Part shown: in pieces, positions 1-8,756 of the stretch
Layout: each line of letters starts with the position of its first letter
How positions within the stretch are numbered: position 1 is the stretch's first letter
Assembly (NCBI GenBank): GCA_004380135.1
Contig: QXCR01000280.1
Coordinates: 1 to 24,312, forward strand
Source of the DNA: Stemphylium vesicarium
Taxonomy: Eukaryota; Ascomycota; Dothideomycetes; Pleosporales; Pleosporaceae
DNA: 24,312 nt
Direction: 5' to 3'
Program-made: the position numbers and the translations under genes
Notes under the pieces: model-generated
The model's database searches: none
What the model was told of the DNA's origin: nothing
The model's input: the letters and a program-made list of their open reading frames with translations, nothing else

Positions 1-211
1 CGACAAGGCGAAGCTATACTGTCTAGCCGCATACGCCATCGAGTCCCTAATCTTCGCGTCATTGACTGCATCGGGCGTCAATGCGACCGAGCATGCTGTA
101 TTCAAAGAGATTGCGCGACTCCGGCAGTACAACACCAAGATCAAGGAAATCGAAGACCGAGGCATAAAAGGAAGCGCTGAGGGCAGGGCAAAGTCTCGCG
201 CCTCGGAATAG
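1..211 (+). CDS. LRP1: Exosome cofactor, C1D/Lrp1 (Rrp47) family, 3' fragment
   Basis: The open frame entering from the left edge (codons start at base 2) gives 69 residues ending at TAG 209-211. The opening residues, DKAKLYCLAAYAIESLIFAS, followed by a GVNATEH stretch and a RLRQYNTKIKEIE helix, match the Sas10/C1D domain of C1D/Rrp47/Lrp1. In that family this nuclear cofactor binds the Rrp6 exonuclease and helps the exosome with rRNA and snoRNA 3' processing. The start and the upstream half of the domain lie outside the window. Only about 17 residues (SAEGRAKSRASE at the end) follow the domain, shorter than the Lys-rich RNA-binding tails of many relatives. No GT donor just before the stop suggests a further exon. 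The family assignment rests on recalled motif similarity. The gene name could equally be C1D or RRP47. Confidence 0.75.
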   Translation, partial: DKAKLYCLAAYAIESLIFASLTASGVNATEHAVFKEIARLRQYNTKIKEIEDRGIKGSAEGRAKSRASE

Positions 212-1032
212 ACGAACAGGAGTAAAGAAAGAACGGTAATCTGTCTTGCCGCTGCCACCAGCAGTGGTGTATGGGTCAGCAGCGCCAGTATCCTGGGTTT
301 GTGGTTGCGGTACTGTTATTCGCAGCGCGTAAGATGCACACCAGTCCCGGAATAGCACTATTAGCCTGCTTATATTTGTGTAGCCTTACTGCATGTGTAC
401 ATTTAGCAATCGGTACCGTTCATCGTAGGACGATGCTACCTCCACTCATTCATTGCCAATGCCGATCATACCGTGCAGCAAGCATTGTGGCTTGTCGTTC
501 GTTCCCCTCGAGAGCGAGGCCGGGCAAGCTCCAGGATCTGAGCGGCTGTAGTGCGCTTTCATGCTGTCGAATGAAAATACTGAAGACGCCCAATGCAGGT
601 TCGACATAAGTGTGAAACACGAAAGCAGCGTGGGCGCTTCGAGGGTCGGGGTGCAGAAGTTGATTCGGGAGACGTGTCGGCGCTTACAGGCTGTAGGGCT
701 TCTGCGCGATGATTGGCTGGCAAATTTCAGACGAGGAAAGAACTTGGATGCACACGGCGAACGAAAATAGCGAACAGCTTTGGAAAGGTATAGTTGTAGT
801 TTATATTGGATATTTGTGGGAGAATAGAAAATTCGTCTAAAGTCGTTGCAGAGGCATGAATTATAGAACTATAGACCGATTCCTCGCCATTGCCTAAACC
901 ACCGTTCGCGACCACATGACCAGTATACCACTGCACCAACTTACAGCCCAAGAAACGTTGTCGCTGGAACCACACCGGCAATGCATCCCTCATGCTGCCA
1001 CAGCGTCTCGATCGGAAAGCGGCCTCTTCGCG
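212..1032. other. Intergenic region, convergent 3' ends
   Basis: About 820 nt lie between the C1D stop and the LysM-gene stop, so both genes end into it. The open frames here are short, lack family motifs and have no fungal gene structure. A tRNA A-box-like stretch on the minus strand near 924-940 has no matching T-arm or acceptor stem. Nothing else could be supported. Confidence 0.6.
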
Positions 1033-1879
1033 CTAAGAAGCTTGACCTGTGAGGCCGCCGAAACCCCACTTCCGACGGCCTGAGCTCTGTGAAGCCTTGG
1101 ACTTACCCTTCTTTGCGGCCTCCAAAGAGTGTTCCTTCTCCCACTCCTCGTCGGCTTTGTATGCAGCTATCGCTTGCTCAAGGTTGTGACTTGCTTGTTC
1201 GAGATAAAGCAGTGCGACGTCATATCTACCACACAAATCAGTATCTTCTTTGCCGTCTTGCAGTACAGGGCGCTTACTCTGCAACCTTGCATCTAACCAT
1301 AAACTTCCTCAACTTAGTCTTTTTGATTTCTTCTTCCTCGCCCTCTAGTGGCCGTGGGCTAAGACTAACCCCACCTTTATAGAATTCACCGGGTATGAGA
1401 ACCGTTCTACGCGCCGCTAGTAGGTGGTCTGCATATAGATTGTTCGTTCGGCGTAAGGCGTCGGCGGGTACACCATATCGAAGCGATAGCGATAGTATAG
1501 AGTCGTTGTTCTGGTCGACAAAATGCAACACATCGGGTGCGTCCTCTACGTTCCTTTCCGACTTCTCTGGAGGCAGTTGAGAGGAAGCGTGAGCGGAGTA
1601 GGGAGGAAGTTCATCGTCGACCTGGTGCTGCTCGTCTGGTGGCGAATACGTAGGAGGGTCGCGTAGGCCTTGTGGTGGTAGGGCGGATGGCCCGGTCGCT
1701 ATCTGGCAGTATGGACAGTAGTTCTGGAATCTTGGGTTATCCGTCAGACATCGAGCGCATATGGCACGGCCACAGCAATCAAGTCTACGCTCAAACTGCG
1801 ACGGCTTCTCGGTCTTCTCATCGTATGTGGGTGGTATGGAGGAGAGGAGCGTAGCACATGTGCAGCATGCTTCAGACAT
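1033..1879 (-). CDS. Intracellular RING-like/LysM domain protein
   Basis: Two exons (1879-1278 and 1225-1033) joined across a 52-nt intron (1226-1277, GTAAGC..TAG) give 264 residues. The N-terminus has a cysteine-rich RING-like module: C5, C8, C35/C36, C41-x2-C44 and C55-x2-C58 with a CPYC end. A Pro-rich linker follows with two PPTY motifs (residues 16-19 and 75-78) and an LPPY near 91. A LysM domain covers about 117-163 (VLHFVDQ..YGVPADALRRTNNLY..LIP). The tail after the intron is helical and then Lys/Arg-rich. There is no signal peptide or membrane segment, so it resembles intracellular LysM proteins (the eukaryotic LYSMD type) rather than secreted chitin-binding LysM effectors. The splice is supported by phase (GA+A gives Glu) and by continuation of the helix. 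Function is unknown; PPxY motifs often bind WW domains such as those of Rsp5/Nedd4 ligases. The ATG at 1879 is the first in frame. Confidence 0.8.
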
Positions 1880-2564
1880 GATGGTGGTAGGAGAATAGGC
1901 GTTTGATTGAAGTGTGGGTTGCTAGCCACGAGATTCGTACGATGCGCTGGGAGGCAAAGTAGCAGATGCTACGTCATGACTAAAGCGGTTAGCGATCGCG
2001 AGTGGACGTGAAGGCGCGACGTCGGTGTTATTGTGCCAGGATTGCATTTTGCTCGTATACACAATGCACATCCCAGAAAGAGGTGCTATGACTTCCCACC
2101 GAGGCGTTCCGGTAATGGTCGCGTCTGGTGGTTGTTGTTGAAGTCTGGCACGGATGCACGCCTTGGTGCTGCACATGTGCAGTCGAGGCTGCCCAGGTGC
2201 AAGGGTCCAGTCGATTGGTGCCAAGCGCATCCACCTTAGCGAAGGACACAGACCACCACACCAAATTGCACCGTCAAACTCGAACTTTTCCTCGCCCACC
2301 GTCTCTCCTCTACCGCTCACCACCTGCACCAATCGAGGTATGTCTTTGCCAACCCGAGTGCCCTTCAGAGCCCGGGGATGCAATCGCCGTCGTCCGCAAG
2401 GATGAAGGTGACACTGCTTCTCCTCTGCGACAAGAGCTGAAGAACCCTCATGCTGCAGTCTGAGGGCACTCTCCACGCTCTGGCATCTGGAGGCTAACCA
2501 CAATCTACGCGTAGATACCTCAGTCGCCCGCCGCCACCGAGAATCTCCTGCCAATACCGTCAAA
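1880..2564. promoter_or_regulatory. Divergent promoter region, LysM gene / RPS22
   Basis: This 685-nt gap separates two diverging start codons and must hold both promoters and 5' leaders. Its right part, nearest RPS22, is pyrimidine-rich (around 2281-2330), as is common in highly expressed fungal genes. I saw no convincing TATA box. A minus-strand open frame of 254 codons (1922-2686) runs through it and across RPS22 exon 1, but it has no recognisable domain and looks like chance. Confidence 0.5.
2338..2514 (+). other. Candidate 5'-UTR intron of RPS22
   Basis: A donor-like GTATGT at 2338 pairs with a plausible acceptor TAG at 2512-2514. A branch-like GGCTAAC at 2492-2498 lies about 17 nt before the acceptor. 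That would be a 177-nt intron lying 50 nt upstream of the RPS22 ATG. Known context: one yeast RPS22 paralogue also carries an intron in its 5' UTR. This is inferred from splice signals alone. Confidence 0.4.
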
Positions 2565-3231
2565 ATGGTCAAGACCTCCGTCCTCAACGATGCGCTCAAC
2601 GCCATCAACAACGCCGAGAAGGCCGGCAAGCGCCAGGTCATGATCCGCCCATCCTCCAAGGTCATTGTCAAGTTCCTCCGCGTCATGCAGAAGCACGGTA
2701 AGTCGATATTCCTCCAGACGTACTTTACCCTCTTATCCTGCGCCCAACCACGCTGTAGTCTCGCATGCCCATTTGCATCTGCATACGCACCCGCACCCCC
2801 CTCCCCTACACGCCTCTTCGGGCTGATAACTACTTGATGATCTCGATTCCCACGATCAACGAGCTTTAAGTGTCCGATAAATTAAACTGCGGAGGACTTA
2901 CACGTCTTCGGAACCCTTTCATGACGTCTGATGTTTATTTCGCCGCAACATACACTGACATTTGTTCTCAGGCTACATTGGCGAGTTCGAGGAGGTTGAC
3001 GACCACCGTAACGGCAAGATCGTCATCCAGCTCAACGGCCGCATCAACAAGACCGGTGTCATCTCTCCCCGCTACAACGTCCAGCTTCGCGACATGGAGA
3101 AGTGGGTCGTCAAGCTACTCCCCTCCCGTCAATTCGGTTTCATCGTCCTGACCACCTCCGCCGGTATCATGGACCACGAGGAGGCCCGCAGGAAGCACGT
3201 TGCCGGAAAGATCCTCGGTTTCTTCTACTAG
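2565..3231 (+). CDS. RPS22: 40S ribosomal protein S22 (uS8, S15a family)
   Basis: Exon 1 (2565-2697) and exon 2 (2972-3231) encode 130 residues, the standard eukaryotic uS8 length. The protein starts MVKTSVLNDALNAINNAEKA and ends KHVAGKILGFFY, both diagnostic of Rps22/S15a; GRINKTGVISPRYNVQL and a TTSAGIMDHEEAR-type C-terminal signature are also present. It is a core protein of the small ribosomal subunit that binds the central domain of 18S rRNA. The intron splits a Gly codon (CAC G|GC) and is 274 nt, much longer than its neighbours' introns of about 50 nt. The ATG has A at -3 and G at +4 (CAAAATGG). Confidence in identity and exon boundaries is very high. Confidence 0.98.
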
Positions 3232-3730
3232 GAGGCTCGAACATGTGGTGGAGTGGGATTCAATATACCCGGACTTAGACAAGCAAATCTGTTTGGCTAA
3301 GTAGTCCATCATGGGAATGTATGAAGAAATGACAAAAAGTTCATGACTGTAAATGGTGTCTTTGACACGTTTAATTTGGTGTCTTTATGTGGAGGTCAGA
3401 TGAGTTGCGCGATACATGATATTGAAGCATGCTCGATGAATTATCGCATCTTCCAAATTCAAACTATGACACTCAACATGCTGCGCTGAAGAACCGGAAG
3501 ATTTTCAAAATTATCTCATTAACTATATACAAGACGTGATAATCAAGTATGCTAACCAAACGCCGTCAGAACGCCTCTACTTTTGAATATAATCCATCAG
3601 TCGTAACTCATAATCCCGTTGCTATGCCATGACCAAGCATCCAATTGCTGTCCAAAATCCCAATAAACGCCAGTGCTGAAAATGCCCTTGATCACATTCT
3701 AGCCGCCCAAGTGTTTCCTTGAAGATGCGT
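3232..3730. other. Convergent 3' region, RPS22 / HSP104
   Basis: This AT-rich gap of 499 nt lies between the RPS22 stop and the HSP104 stop and should hold both 3' UTRs. No gene, RNA or repeat is visible. Short open frames here show no conserved motif. Confidence 0.7.
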
Positions 3731-6490
3731 TTAATCGTAAAGATCCATGTCAGCTTCTTCCTCCAACTCAGCCACAGCATCAGACTCATCGTACATCTCC
3801 GAGTCATCTTCGCTATCCGTGTGGTTGGGCAACACCAAGATGTGACCCTCATCGAGCACAACGCGCGCCGTCTCACCGTCCTTGATAGATCCGCGGAGGA
3901 TGAGCACAGCAAGTCGGTTGAGCACCTCCTTCTCGATGAGGCGTGCGAGTGGTCTGGCACCGTAGGCCGGCGAGTAACCTGCAGAACCAAGGTAATCGCG
4001 GACCTCTGGCGTCATTTCTATGCGCACATTCCTTCCGTTGGTTGCGAGACGCTTCTGGATTTCGTCCAGTCTGACGTCGACAATGCTGCGGATCTCGCGC
4101 TTGGTGAGGCGGTTGAAGATGACAATCGAGGAGATACGGTTGAGGAATTCGGGAAGGAACCAGTTGCGCAGCGCGCCCATGACCATCTCCTTGGTGGTGG
4201 GGTCGATCTTGCCGTCTGGTGCGTTGGGGCGAGACAAGTGCTCGGCACCCAAGTTGGACGTCATGACGACGATGCAGTTCTTCGCATCGACGATTCTGCC
4301 TTGACCGTCGGTGATGCGACCGTCGTCCATGAGTTGCAGGAGAACGGTGAGGACTTCCTTGGCAGCCTTTTCCACTTCATCAAAGAGAAGAATGGAGAAT
4401 GGCTTGCGACGGAGAGATTCGGTAAGTTGACCTCCGGCGTCGTGACCAACATAGCCGGGCGGTGCACCGATCATCCTGCTGAGGGAGTGTCGTTCTTGGT
4501 ACTCAGACATGTCGAATCGAATCATAGCCTTGGCATCATCGAACAAGAACTCAGCAAGAGCCTTTGTAAGCAAGGTCTTTCCGGTACCCGAGGGACCACA
4601 GAAGAGGAAACTAGGCGGTTGGTTGGGGTTGGCAAGACCAGAGCGCTGGAGTCGAATGGCGTTGGAGACCGAGGTGACAGCCTCCTTCTGACCAACGACA
4701 ACCTCCTGTAGATGGCGCTCCATGTTGAGTAGCTTGTCCTTCTCGGTGGTCTTGAGCCGAGTAACTGGGATACCAGTCCAACGAGCGACAATCTCGTTGA
4801 TCTGATCTGGTCCGACGGAATCGCTCATGAGAGCCTCACCACCTCCACTCGCTTGGTGAGACCACATCTCAGCGTCTGCGCGGGCCTTTTCTCGTTCCAG
4901 CTCGCTGATGCGCTGCTCGACATCGGGGATGGCGTAGTACTTGAGGTCAGAGGCAGTCTGGATGTCGCGCATACGCTCAGCTTCGGCAAGCTTCGTCTTG
5001 AGGCCTTCGAGCTTGAGCTTCTGGTCCTGAATCTCCTTGCTGCGACCCTTTTCGCGCTCGTACATCTCGCGAAGTGGCTTAAGCTCTTCCTCGATGTTCG
5101 CAGCTTCCGCTCGGGCCTCCTTGAGACGCGCTTGCGAGGGCTCATCCTTCTCTCGGGAGAGAGCATGAATCTCGATTTGCAGTTGTCGGTGGCGCCGCTC
5201 AAGGTTATCGAGCGCTTCGGGTTGCGACTCTCGGGTGACACGGACGGCTGCAGCGGCCTCATCAATCAGATCGACGGCCGAATCGGGCAGCCGCCGTTGG
5301 GTAAGGTAACGGGCAGCGAGGGTCGCAGACGCGACAATGGCGCCGTCCATAATGGTGACACCGTGATGCGTCTCGTATCGTTCCTTCAGACCTCGGAGAA
5401 TAGAGATGGTCTCCGGGATGGAAGGTTCCTTGACGAGAACCTGTTGGAAACGACGCTCGAAAGCCGCGTCCTTCTCGATGTACTTGCGGTACTCGCCGAG
5501 AGTGGTCGCACCAATGCAGTGAAGCTGTCCACGAGCCAGCATGGGCTTCAGCAAGTTGGCTGCATCCATACCACCCTCTCCCGAAGATCCGGCGCCCATG
5601 AGCAGATGGATTTCGTCCACGAACAATACTATCATCTCCTTGGACTCTTCAATCTCCTTGAGCACACCCTTCATACGGTCTTCGAACTCTCCGCGGTACT
5701 TGCTGCCAGCAACTAGAGCACCAACGTCGAGAGATAGCAGCTTGCAGGCTGCAAGGTTGGCCGGGACATCCGCATCGACGATCCGGCGGGCAAGACCTTC
5801 GACAACTGTAGTCTTACCAACACCAGGCTCTCCAATGAGAACAGGGTTGTTCTTGGTTCGCCTAGTCAGGATGCGAATGACTCTTCGTGTCTCCTCCTCT
5901 CGACCAATGACAGGATCGATCTTGCCTTCCCGCGCCATGGACGTCATGTCGATGGTGAACTTCTTCAGGTTCTCATTCTCCTCCTCGGCGTCTGCTGTCT
6001 TTGAGTCGACCCTCTTTGTTCCTCGAAGTGCTTGGATAGCATTGTCGATCTGCTTCGTGTTCGGGACGTTCGATTCGGCGAGGATCCGTTGTATTTGTGC
6101 GTCCTGGCAAAGCGACTGGATGAGGTGATCGACGGCGATGAAACTATCCTTCTGTGTCTTGCTCAACTCTTCGGCAGAACGCAACACCTTGGCCATAGCT
6201 GGTGAAGGTGAAGTGCGCTCTGGTGGAGGATCTTGGCTCGGTAACCGTACCATAGCCTTCTTGAGGTTGCGCTCGAAGAGTTGAGGGTCGCCATTTGCAC
6301 GTTCAAGGACTTGCTTGAACAGCGGTGGTGGTGGTACGTCAACTGTGTTTGCGAGATCTTTTGGTGGATCTATCAGTGACACAGCAAGGTGAAGAGGTGT
6401 GAGTTGTGAGTGTGCATAGCCCTTAGCTAGATCGAAGCTGTCTGCGAGGGCTTTTGCTGCGCGGTCGGTGTAGGCGTCGAATGAAGTCAT
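3731..6490 (-). CDS. HSP104: Hsp104/ClpB-family protein disaggregase
   Basis: A single intronless frame gives 919 residues, similar to yeast Hsp104 (908). It starts MTSFDAYTDRAAKALADSFD, the typical Clp N-domain (about 1-150). NBD1 has Walker A GEPGVGKT (220-227), pore loop KYRG (264-267) and Walker B VDE (291-293). A coiled-coil middle domain runs over about 425-545. NBD2 has Walker A GPSGTGKT (632-639), pore loop GYVG (679-682) and Walker B LLFDEVE (701-707). The acidic tail (ending ADMDLYD) parallels the acidic C-terminus of yeast Hsp104, where DDLD binds TPR co-chaperones. Family role: an ATP-driven hexamer in cytosol and nucleus that threads aggregated proteins through its pore with Hsp70/Hsp40. 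Absence of a mitochondrial presequence argues against Hsp78. Lack of introns is common in heat-shock genes, and upstream elements suggest Hsf1 control. Confidence 0.98.
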   Translation of the reverse strand: MTSFDAYTDRAAKALADSFDLAKGYAHSQLTPLHLAVSLIDPPKDLANTVDVPPPPLFKQVLERANGDPQLFERNLKKAMVRLPSQDPPPERTSPSPAMAKVLRSAEELSKTQKDSFIAVDHLIQSLCQDAQIQRILAESNVPNTKQIDNAIQALRGTKRVDSKTADAEEENENLKKFTIDMTSMAREGKIDPVIGREEETRRVIRILTRRTKNNPVLIGEPGVGKTTVVEGLARRIVDADVPANLAACKLLSLDVGALVAGSKYRGEFEDRMKGVLKEIEESKEMIVLFVDEIHLLMGAGSSGEGGMDAANLLKPMLARGQLHCIGATTLGEYRKYIEKDAAFERRFQQVLVKEPSIPETISILRGLKERYETHHGVTIMDGAIVASATLAARYLTQRRLPDSAVDLIDEAAAAVRVTRESQPEALDNLERRHRQLQIEIHALSREKDEPSQARLKEARAEAANIEEELKPLREMYEREKGRSKEIQDQKLKLEGLKTKLAEAERMRDIQTASDLKYYAIPDVEQRISELEREKARADAEMWSHQASGGGEALMSDSVGPDQINEIVARWTGIPVTRLKTTEKDKLLNMERHLQEVVVGQKEAVTSVSNAIRLQRSGLANPNQPPSFLFCGPSGTGKTLLTKALAEFLFDDAKAMIRFDMSEYQERHSLSRMIGAPPGYVGHDAGGQLTESLRRKPFSILLFDEVEKAAKEVLTVLLQLMDDGRITDGQGRIVDAKNCIVVMTSNLGAEHLSRPNAPDGKIDPTTKEMVMGALRNWFLPEFLNRISSIVIFNRLTKREIRSIVDVRLDEIQKRLATNGRNVRIEMTPEVRDYLGSAGYSPAYGARPLARLIEKEVLNRLAVLILRGSIKDGETARVVLDEGHILVLPNHTDSEDDSEMYDESDAVAELEEEADMDLYD

Positions 6491-6636
6491 TGTGATGGGT
6501 GACTACAGCCTTGTGTATGGCCTGAAGCCAAAGTGAAAATCGTGTATTGTGAGCCTGTAATCAGGTTTCGTGTATGTGCGATTTATGGTTGTTGGGTATC
6601 TCTGGTGAACAAGAAGTGGTACAAGAAGACTCGAGG

Positions 6637-6647
6637 AATATATATAT
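6637..6647 (-). promoter_or_regulatory. TATA-box tract of HSP104
   Basis: An alternating A/T tract (ATATATATATT read on the minus strand) lies about 150 nt upstream of the HSP104 ATG at 6490. It is just downstream of the two heat-shock elements in the direction of transcription. Its position suits a stress-inducible TATA promoter with a leader of roughly 100-120 nt. Confidence 0.5.
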
Positions 6648-6670
6648 GCGTCGATGCAGATGGACGCAAC

Positions 6671-6684
6671 TATTCGCGAAGAGT
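6671..6684 (-). promoter_or_regulatory. Heat-shock element 1 of HSP104
   Basis: The plus strand reads TTCgcGAA at 6673-6680, followed after two bases by GTC. This gives two perfect inverted nGAAn units with correct 2-nt spacing and a third with one mismatch. Together these form a minimal Hsf1 trimer site about 25 nt beyond the TATA tract. Confidence 0.55.
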
Positions 6685-6757
6685 CAAGGTAGAGCCAGTG
6701 ACATCGTGTGATTGCTCGTCATGTCTCGAAGCTAGTCGTGCTTTCTACCCTGTCCGT

Positions 6758-6767
6758 AGAAGCTTCT
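6758..6767 (-). promoter_or_regulatory. Heat-shock element 2 of HSP104
   Basis: GAAgcTTC at 6759-6766 is a perfect two-unit inverted heat-shock motif about 270 nt upstream of the HSP104 ATG. With the site at 6673 it makes a paired Hsf1-type arrangement. A CRE-like TTACGTCA (6820-6827) and a CCAAT (6810-6814) lie further upstream. Confidence 0.5.
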
Positions 6768-7259
6768 GGGCGGCTGCTGCAGGTTTCCGGTCAGTCGCAA
6801 AAGTCCCCGCCAATCACGGTTACGTCACACCCTGGTACGCTTTTCCGAAAGCGGCTTAGTCCGACCAAGTCGATCCAGCTCACTCTGGGCACCACGAGAT
6901 GTCAGCCCAACATTCTGCATGCGTCGATCGTGGCTCAATAGGTATCCATTGAGAGCGAATAGGTCCGTTAACAGCGTGTTCGGACGCGACTCCTCAATGC
7001 CAACGGCCTGCTTTCCTCGAGCCCCGCCTGAGGCATCATCGACACGTCAGAGACCCAAGGAACGTCTGGCCATGAGCACCTCTAGCACCGCTTCATTTCT
7101 GTGGAAAGCACGTGAGTTGTCTCTCGTTGTGCTCGCGACAAACGCAGATGCAGGAATACTTGGTCATCTCATAGCCACCTAACACTCGGAAGCCTATAGG
7201 TTGTTTTGTTTCTACATGCGAGTCTTCAAGTAGACCAGTTGGTGTACTTGTTTGAAGCC

Positions 7260-8408
7260 TTAGATATCCAATCCTTCCTTCAACACCTTCACCCGCCTAT
7301 CTACCTCCGCCACATCCCAAGTCTTCAACTCAACACACTCCCTGACCCCTCTTACCACATCCCCCCACTCTCCTTTCTCAGCCGTGTGGCCCCTATCCTT
7401 GGCTTCATTTACCACCCTCCTTGCCTCCGCAATGGAATTCCAAAACGAATTCACCGCATCTAGATCTGGTATCCGTTTCTCCTCTTGCTTTCCTCGATCA
7501 CTGATCTCGCCGTCAACGTCGCGTCCACCGCCGGCTCTGTAGACCGTACGTTGAGCCAATGTCTCAAACCAGGGCTGTCGGAAGACTGACGTGGTGTCAT
7601 TATACCAGCTCGCATCTTGATACACGACTTTATCTCTATCTGCATCGCGATCCAGAATAGATTGTAGCGCCACGCCTACGATGTCACCATCGCCCTCTGT
7701 GCTCCACGCCCCATGGTACAGTTCAACCATTGCTTCCGTCAGTATGCGGAGCGACACACTGCTCACCCGTAGGAAAAACACTGCTGTACTAATGCTCTCC
7801 CCATCTGGTTTCGCAGCGATGAGAGAGAGTTTTTTGAACGTCTCGATAGCGGGGATTGTCGTCGGCGGCAAGAATATGTGAAGTGGAATATTGACATCCT
7901 GGAGGAGAATGTCGGGGTCAAAGTATAATAGCCATTCTGCTTGCCTATCGATAGGCTGCTGCAGTGAGGCGATGATAAGGCTTTGGAGGTGTAGTAGTTT
8001 GTTTATAGTGCCACGGACGAGGGGTGTGTGAAGGACGTGCATGGTGTAGCCATGTCTCCGATTATGCTCCTCGTGGCGTGCTAGTAGGCTTTCAGTCGTT
8101 GCGCTACTGCCGATACCTCTGTTGTAGAGGAGTGTAGCTTTTGCGATTCGAAGTTCTGATCGTTTGCGTGTGGAGTTCCATGCTTCCACTGGCTCGATGG
8201 CTGGGACAAGATTTGGCTGAGAAAGTGCAGTGTTGTAGGCGGCTTCCTCGTCTAGATTAAACGCGGGCTGACGAAAGAATAGTAGGTATAGTCCGAGAAG
8301 CAGCATGAATACACCAGAAGCTATGCGAACCAGCTTGCAGTTATATCCGCTTGGGCGACGGGGTAGACGCATGGTTTTTATAGTGCTGGTGGGCTGCGAT
8401 GATTCCAT
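7260..8408 (-). CDS. Type II membrane glycosyltransferase-like protein (GT34-like)
   Basis: From the ATG at 8408 the frame encodes 382 residues. A short basic cytosolic tail (PRRPSGYNCK) precedes one membrane anchor at about 26-45 (VFMLLLGLYLLFF), followed by a luminal domain. That is type II topology, typical of Golgi transferases. The luminal part has HEEHNRRHGYTMHVLH and then WLLYFDPDILLQD. Its DPD (about 164-166) sits where DxD metal/nucleotide-sugar motifs occur in Gma12/Mnn10-like GT34 enzymes. Later come FLPP and a TAVFFLRV strand, known to me from a fungal nucleotide-diphospho-sugar transferase family. Donor and acceptor are unknown. An in-frame ATG at 8501 would add 31 residues, mostly Ser/Thr. 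I prefer 8408 for its strong context (CGACCATGG) and the more usual short tail. No introns are seen. Confidence 0.7.
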   Translation of the reverse strand: MESSQPTSTIKTMRLPRRPSGYNCKLVRIASGVFMLLLGLYLLFFRQPAFNLDEEAAYNTALSQPNLVPAIEPVEAWNSTRKRSELRIAKATLLYNRGIGSSATTESLLARHEEHNRRHGYTMHVLHTPLVRGTINKLLHLQSLIIASLQQPIDRQAEWLLYFDPDILLQDVNIPLHIFLPPTTIPAIETFKKLSLIAAKPDGESISTAVFFLRVSSVSLRILTEAMVELYHGAWSTEGDGDIVGVALQSILDRDADRDKVVYQDASWYNDTTSVFRQPWFETLAQRTVYRAGGGRDVDGEISDRGKQEEKRIPDLDAVNSFWNSIAEARRVVNEAKDRGHTAEKGEWGDVVRGVRECVELKTWDVAEVDRRVKVLKEGLDI

Positions 8409-8756
8409 GGTCGATGTTGAGGATGAGGTTGAGGTGACTGAGGCGGGAAGAAGACCAAGTTTCACATGCGTACAAACAACAAACATTCTCACCAGCCTCA
8501 TGTGAAGAAGTGAAGGTGAATCGAATAGCCGTAAGTGCCATTAACTCCACCGTTGTAATGTGGGCGGGTGTGAAAGAAAGATTTTCATTCCATGTCATAA
8601 GTATACTTTTCTTGTCTCCCATTACCGGTCGAGAACCTAGCTCGCCAGTGCTACCTGATAACTGAAAAGATGATTCTTTGCTCTCCCTCAACCCCGAGCC
8701 GAAAGATTGGTATCCGGGGTATATGTTGCTACATTGCCAATCGCCCTTACTAAGAC

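Larger units (their letters stand above)
6491..7259. other. HSP104 promoter region and 3' flank of the glycosyltransferase gene
   Basis: This 769-nt gap lies between the HSP104 start and the stop of the next minus-strand gene. The half nearest HSP104 holds the TATA tract and the heat-shock elements listed separately. The rest shows only short open frames without motifs and no RNA gene. Confidence 0.6.

Noticed and set aside
870..965. Possible minus-strand tRNA, with an A-box-like TTGGTGCAGTGGTAT
   Set aside because: No B box (GGTTCGA) and no pairing acceptor stem could be found at tRNA distances.
1922..2686. Minus-strand open frame of 254 codons
   Set aside because: Runs antisense through RPS22 exon 1 and the divergent promoter; Arg/Thr/Leu-rich with no motif.
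2834..2931. C/D-box snoRNA in the RPS22 intron
   Set aside because: Not annotated as a feature: C box is imperfect, no terminal stem and no rRNA guide recognised; kept only as a weak finding.
3719..4711. Plus-strand open frame of 330 codons, with further ones at 4853-5716 and 5541-6128
   Set aside because: Antisense to the highly conserved HSP104 coding sequence; no domain of their own.
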